A stretch of 64,000 bases of DNA from Asterias rubens (taxonomy: Eukaryota; Echinodermata; Asteroidea; Forcipulatida; Asteriidae), in NCBI RefSeq assembly GCF_902459465.1, contig NC_047062.1:30498673-30562672 (forward strand). Reading direction: 5' to 3'. Below are positions 58,340-64,000 of the stretch, piece after piece. Positions within the stretch are counted from its first letter, which is position 1, and each line of letters opens with the position of its first letter. Both the position numbers and the translations under genes were made by a program. Under the pieces are notes generated by a model, which searched no databases, was not told the origin of the DNA, and saw only the letters and a program-made list of their open reading frames with translations.

Positions 58340-61300
58340 CGTTTTCTGTTTATTAAACCTAAAGACACTCTGTATGTTTCAATAAGGTCAACCTATTCGC
58401 ACAATACTCAAACGATTATTGTATTTTATTAAACCTAAAGACACTCTGTATGTTTCAACAAGGTCAACCTATTCGAACAATACTCAAACGATTATTGTGT
58501 TTATTTACCGTTTACTAAACCTGAAGTCACTCAGTATGTTTCAACATGGCCACACCTACGCGCAAAAACCTCAAAGCAACCTTTAAATTATTTTTTGTTT
58601 ACCAAACCTAAAGTCACCCTGTTAAAGGTCAAACCTGTGGACGGAAAAATCACAACAACCTTTTGTTTATTTTTTGTTAATAAACCCAAAGTCACTCTAA
58701 ACGCTTCAACAAGGTCAACCTGCTTGCGAAATACTCAAAATTAGCTTTTTGTTTATTTTCTGTTTACTTAACTTAGAGTCACTTGCTATGTTTCAACAAT
58801 GACACATCTTAATGATAAGTACTCAAACAAGAATTAAATTTTCTGTTTACTAAACCTAAAGACACTCTGTATGTTCCAACAAGGCGACAACTACACACAA
58901 AAACCTCAAAGCAACCTTTAAATTATTTTTTTGCTAATAAACCCAAAGTCACTTATGCTTCAACAAGGTCAACCTACTCGCGAGATACTCAAAATGAGCT
59001 TTTTGTTTATTTTCTGTTTACAACTTAGAGTCACTCTCTATGTGCCACAACGACACACCTAAATGCAAAATACTCAAACAAGAATTTAATTTTCTGTTTA
59101 CTAACCTAAAGTCATTCTGTATGCTTTAACAAGGGCACAAGGGAAAACAAAAATCAAAGCAACTTGTTGTTTATTTTTTGCTTACTAAATCTAACGTCAC
59201 TCTGTATGTTTCAACAAGGTCAACCTACTCGCACAATACTCAAACGATTATTGTGTTTATTTACCGTTTACTAAACCTGAAGTCACTCAGTATGTTTCAA
59301 CATGGCCACAATTACGCGCAAAAACCTCAAAGCAACCTTTAAATTATTTTTTGTTTACTAAACCTAAAGTCACCCTGTTACTTTCAACAAGGTCAAACCT
59401 GAGGACAAAAAAATCACAACAACCTTTTGTTTATTTTTTGTAAATAAACCCAAAGTCACTCTTAATGCTTCAACAAGGTCAACCTACTCGCGAGATACTC
59501 AAAATGAGCTATTTGTTTATTTTCTGTTTACTTAACTTAGAGTCACTCTCTATATTTCAACGACGACACACCTAAATGCAAAGTACTCAAAACAAGAATT
59601 AATTTTTTTGTTTACTCAACCTGTAGAGTTACTCTCTATGTCTCAACATGGTCAAACCTACATGCAAAGTACTCAAAACAACCTTTTGTTTATTTTTTGT
59701 TTACTTAACCTAAAGTCACTCTGTATGTTTCAACACGGTCAACCTACTCGCACAATATTCAAACGAATATTGTGTTTATTTACAGTTCACTAAACCTGAA
59801 GTCACTCTGTATGTTTCAATATGGTCACAACTACGCGCAAAACACTCAAAACAACATGTCCATTATTTTTGTTTACTAAACGTAAAGTCACTCTGTATGT
59901 TTCAACAACGACACAACTACATGCAAAATACTGAAAACAACAATTAAATTTTCTGTTTACTAAACCTAAAGTCACTCTGTATGTTTCAACAAGGGCACAC
60001 CTAAGTGAAAAAAAGCCTCAAAGCAACCTTTTGTTTATTTATTGTTTACAAAACCTAAAGTCACTCTAAATGCTTCAAAAAGTTCAACCTAATCGCGAAA
60101 TACTCGAACAAGCATTTTTTAAATTTTTGGTTTACTAAACCTAAAGTCACTCTGTATGTGCCATCAACCACACACCTAAATGCAAAGTACTCAAAACATG
60201 AATTTAATTACTAAACCTAGAGTTACTATGTATGCCTCAACATGGGCAAACCAACATGCAAAATACTCAAACGAACATTGTGTTTATATCATTCATTAAA
60301 CCTAGAGTCACTGTATGTTTCATCATGGTCACAACTAACATCAAAACACTCAGAACAACATGTTGTTTATTTTTGTTTACTAAACCTAAAGTCACTCTGT
60401 ATATTTCAACTAAGGCACTCTGTATGTTTCAAAACGGAACCTGTTCGCACAATACTCAAACGAGTATTGGGTTTATTTATCGTTTACTAAACCTGAAGTC
60501 ACTCTGTATGTTTCAACATGGCGACAACTATGCACAAAAACCTCAAAGCAACCTTTAAATTATTTTTTTGTTAATAAACACAATGTCAATTATGCTTCAA
60601 CAAGGTCAACCTGCTCGCGAGATACTCAAAATGAGCTTTTTGTTTATTTTCTGTTTACAACTTAGAGTCACTCTCTATGTGTCAACAACGACACACCTAA
60701 ATGCAAAATACTCAAAACAAGAATTTAACTTTCTGTTTACTTAAACCTAGAGTTACTCTGTATGCCAGGTGCCTCAACATGGGCAAACCTCATGCAAAGT
60801 ACTCAAAACAACCTTTTGTTCATTTTTTGTTTACTAAACCTAAAGTCACTATTTATGTTTCAACAAGGTCAACCTACTCGCACAATACTCAAACAAGTAT
60901 GTTTCAACAAGGTCAACCTATTCGCACAATACTCAAACGAGTAATGTGTTTATTTACAGTTCACTGAACCTGAAGTCACTCTGTATGTTTCAATATGGAC
61001 ACAACTACGCGCAAAACACTCAAAACAACATGTTGTTTATTTTTGTTTACTAAACCCAAAGTCACTCTGTACGTTTCAACAATGCACAATTACATGCAAC
61101 ATACTCAAAACAACAATTTAAAGTCACTCTGTATGTTTCAACAAGGGCACACCTAAGTGAAAAAAACCTCAAAGCAACCTTTGTTTATTTATTGTTTACT
61201 AAACCTAAAGTCACTCTGAATGTTTCAACAATGACACACCTACTTGCAAAGTACTCAAAACAAGCATTTAATTTTCTGTTTACTAAACCAAGAGTCGATC

Positions 61301-62795
61301 TGTATGCTCAACAAGGACCTAAGGAAAAAAACTTTGTGTTCATTTACTGTTAACTAAACCTAAAGTCACCCTGTTACTTTCAACAAGGTCAAACCTGTGG
61401 GGAAAAAATCACAGCAACCTTCTGTTTATTTTTTTGTTAATAAACCCAAAGACACTCTAAACGCTTCAACAAGGTTAACCTACTCGCGAAATACTCAAAA
61501 TTTGCTTTTTGTTTCAACAACGACACCCCTAAATGCAAAGTACTCAAAAGTGAAAACAAAAACTCAGCGCAACTTTGTGTTCATTTACTGTTTACTAAAC
61601 CTAAAGTCACCCTGTTACTTTCAACAAGGTCAAACCTGTGGGGAAAAAATCACAGCAACCTTCTGTTTATTTTTTTGTTAATAAACCCAAAGACACTCTA
61701 AACGCTTCAACAAGGTTAACCTACTCGCGAAATACTCAAAATTTGCTTTTTGTTTCAACAACGACACCCCTAAATGCAAAGTACTCAAAAGTGAAAACAA
61801 AAACTCAGCGCAACCTTTAGTTCGTTTTCTGTTTACTAAACCTAAAGTCACCCTGTTACTTTCAACAAGGTCAAACCTGTGGGGGAAAAAATCACAGCAA
61901 CCTGCCGTTTATTTATTGTTTACTAAACCTAAATTCACTCTGTATGTTTCAACATGGTCATAACTACGCACAAAACACTCAAAACAACATTTTAATTTTC
62001 TGTTCACTAAACCTAAAGTCACTCTGTATGCTTTAACAAGGGCACAGCTAAGGAAAAAAACCTCAAAGCAACCTTTTGTTTATTTACTGTTTAATAAAAC
62101 CTACTCAAAACAAGAATTTAGTTTTCTGTTTACTAAACCTGTATATATGCTCTACAGGGGCACACCTAAGGGAAAAAACATTTTTTGTTTATTTATTGTT
62201 TACTAAACCTAAAGTCACTCTGTATGTTTCAACCAGGTCAACCTACTCATAAAATACTCAAACGACTATTGTGTTTATTTACTGTTCACTAAACCTAGAG
62301 TTACTCTGTATGTTTCAACAAGGCCAACCTGCTCGCAAAATACTCAAACAACTATTGTGTTTATTGTGTTTATTTACCGTTCACTAAACCTAGAGTCACT
62401 CTGTATGTTTCAACATGGTCACAACTACGCACAAAAACTCAGCATTTTGTTTCTTTACTGTTTACTATAGTCACTGTGTACTTTCAACAAGGTCAAACCT
62501 GTGGGGAAAAATCACAACAACCTTTTGATTATTTGTTGTTACTAAACCTCAAGTCACTCTAAATGCTTCAACAAGGTCAACATACTCACTAAAGTCACTC
62601 GGTATGTTTCAACAAGGGCAAATCTAAGGAAAGAAATCCCTAAAGTCACTCTGTATGTCTCAACATGGCCACAGTAAAGGTCAACCTACTCGCGAAATAC
62701 TCAAAACAATATTATGTTTACTTACTGTCAACTAAACCTTAAGTCACTCTGTATGTTTCAACGAGGTCAACCTACTCGCAAAACAGCATTTGGTT
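58340..62795 (+). repeat. Irregular tandem array of about 80-105-bp units
   Basis: The word cluster TTTACTAAACCTAAAGTCAC, TCTGTATGTTTCAACAAGG, TCAACCTACTCGC and AATACTCAAA recurs some 45-50 times over 4.4 kb, with many deletions and mixed unit lengths. A 241-bp higher-order unit is duplicated almost exactly (about 61335-61575 and 61576-61816). Open frames here come from the repeat and have no splice context. Confidence 0.9.
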
Positions 62796-64000
62796 ATAAA
62801 ATAAACTCAAAACAGCAAAGTTTTTAAGTTTCCCTGTTTACTTAAATTATTGGTATACAATAACTTAGCATACAGGTACACAATAATTCTATACTTTCAA
62901 CGAAGTTACACCTAGCGGAAAACAAACAACTAAAAAAAAATGTTTTTAAATATTATTTCCCTTTTGACTATAAAACCTAAAGGCACTCTCTGTATACAAT
63001 AAATCTATTAATTAAACAGTTTGTTATTGTATTGCTCCCTAGGACCACATCTAGGAGGAAGTCCAGGCTTACACACCTAATTTTGTCCACATTTTTTAAA
63101 ACATTCAACTCCTTTCATGACAAGTCCAAAAATAAAACATACCACTTGTCCCTTTTCTTTGAAGCAATTCTTATCACCTAACACGACCACTAGGCCCCTA
63201 TTGTGAAAGTTTTCCTATCTCTCTTGAACAGACTTCATATTATTCATGCCTTTACAGTAACCCTAATACAATTTGCACCTGTACTGCCACATGTCCACGT
63301 CTACATTCCAACTTTCATTGTTGGTGTCTAGACAGACGATGTACATGTCTATTACAACTTGGATTTTGTTTAGCCCCCTCCCCGCCCCCCCCCCCCCCCC
63401 CCACCACCACACACACAGGCAATCATTGGCTGCTAATCCACCTATTGTCTGGTTCAGTCAAAATGTTACATTAAACAATGTTGCTATAGAATTATAAATA
63501 CCAGTCACCTATGACCTAAGCTCCAGAAACGATTCATCTATTTTCAATGACCTGTAATGCCGAACTTAATTAAGCTGTTGAGCACAAAATACTGCTTGAC
63601 AAATTGTTTGGCTAAGCAAAACTTGGGAAAGGGATTTATTTGGTGAAAGGATGGCTAAAAATTAGATTTCTCAACGCAAGATGGGCCTGAGGAGTGTACG
63701 TTGTAATTTTGGATTTGAGGCAATGACATGTTTTAAAAATAATTACATAACTAAAGGAAGAAACTTTGACGGCGAAAATTAAGTAAGACGTTTCACATAA
63801 GAACGTTTGGTTTGGCAGTTGTTTTATTTTAAAACACTACCATGGTTAATGTACAACTTCGTGAACTTTATTTTGTCGGGACAGGGATGGCTAAAAAAAA
63901 AAACGATTTAGACTCGACGCTCGACGCCAGACGGGTATGACGGGTATTTTTTTTTTTTTTTTTTTAACTAAAAAAAACCGACATGAACGAAGAAACTTTT
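62796..64000. other. Right-hand flank, no gene seen
   Basis: AT-rich sequence with a poly-C run at 63386-63402 next to CACCACCACACACAC, a fragment of the GGGCCCAATTTCAT family near 63560-63640 (TTAAGCTGTTGAGCACAAAA), and A and T homopolymers near 63894 and 63946. Confidence 0.45.

Overview
This window is animal nuclear DNA: intron-bearing genes, GT-AG splice sites, tRNA-derived SINEs, foldback MITEs and long tandem arrays. The gene set (SCYL1, HECTD1, ENOPH1 homologues) fits a deuterostome. The repeat families look to me like those of echinoderms, most plausibly a sea star; that is inference from memory, not a search result.

Genic half (1-27 kb). The last three coding exons of SCYL1 (+) lie at 1517-3322. 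A complete three-exon gene for a small acidic coiled-coil-like protein I cannot name lies on the minus strand (8776-6939). The last four coding exons of HECTD1 (+, C-terminal part of the HECT ubiquitin-ligase domain, catalytic Cys present) lie at 13626-16864. Its upstream exons are not seen, and the first visible exon begins directly at the broken edge of a MITE. A complete six-exon ENOPH1 (enolase-phosphatase E1, methionine salvage) is on the minus strand (26482-22551), with a degenerate second copy of its exon 5. Introns and spacers are filled with at least six MITE or foldback families and two tRNA-SINE families. These genes are unrelated housekeeping genes and show no operon-like relation.

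Repeat-built half (27.6-64 kb). From about 29.7 to 49.5 kb there is a tandem series of short exon-like blocks (about 75-105 bp), each with a recognisable 3' acceptor (typically TTGTTACAG, TTGCAG or CTGCAG) and usually a GTAAATTG- or GTAAGTTT-like donor. They are on the + strand left of about 37.9 kb and on the minus strand right of it. The series is therefore a large inverted duplication. Its core (35.5-40.3 kb) is a nearly perfect palindrome with 1.6 kb arms, a 509-bp terminal-inverted-repeat element in each arm, and 105-bp tandem repeats at the hub. Most blocks carry stop codons, but one is an open symmetric phase 1-1 exon. A possible first exon at 27643-27760 also ends in phase 1. This may be an undescribed repeat-exon locus, coding or noncoding, or its decayed remains.

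After a 500-N assembly gap (50915-51414) come a satellite of about 401-bp units with a poly-G tract in every unit (51.4-57.9 kb) and a second, noisier array of about 80-105-bp units (58.3-62.8 kb). The right-hand third looks like a heterochromatic or otherwise repeat-dense region. The most unusual structure is the inverted exon-like array and its palindromic core.
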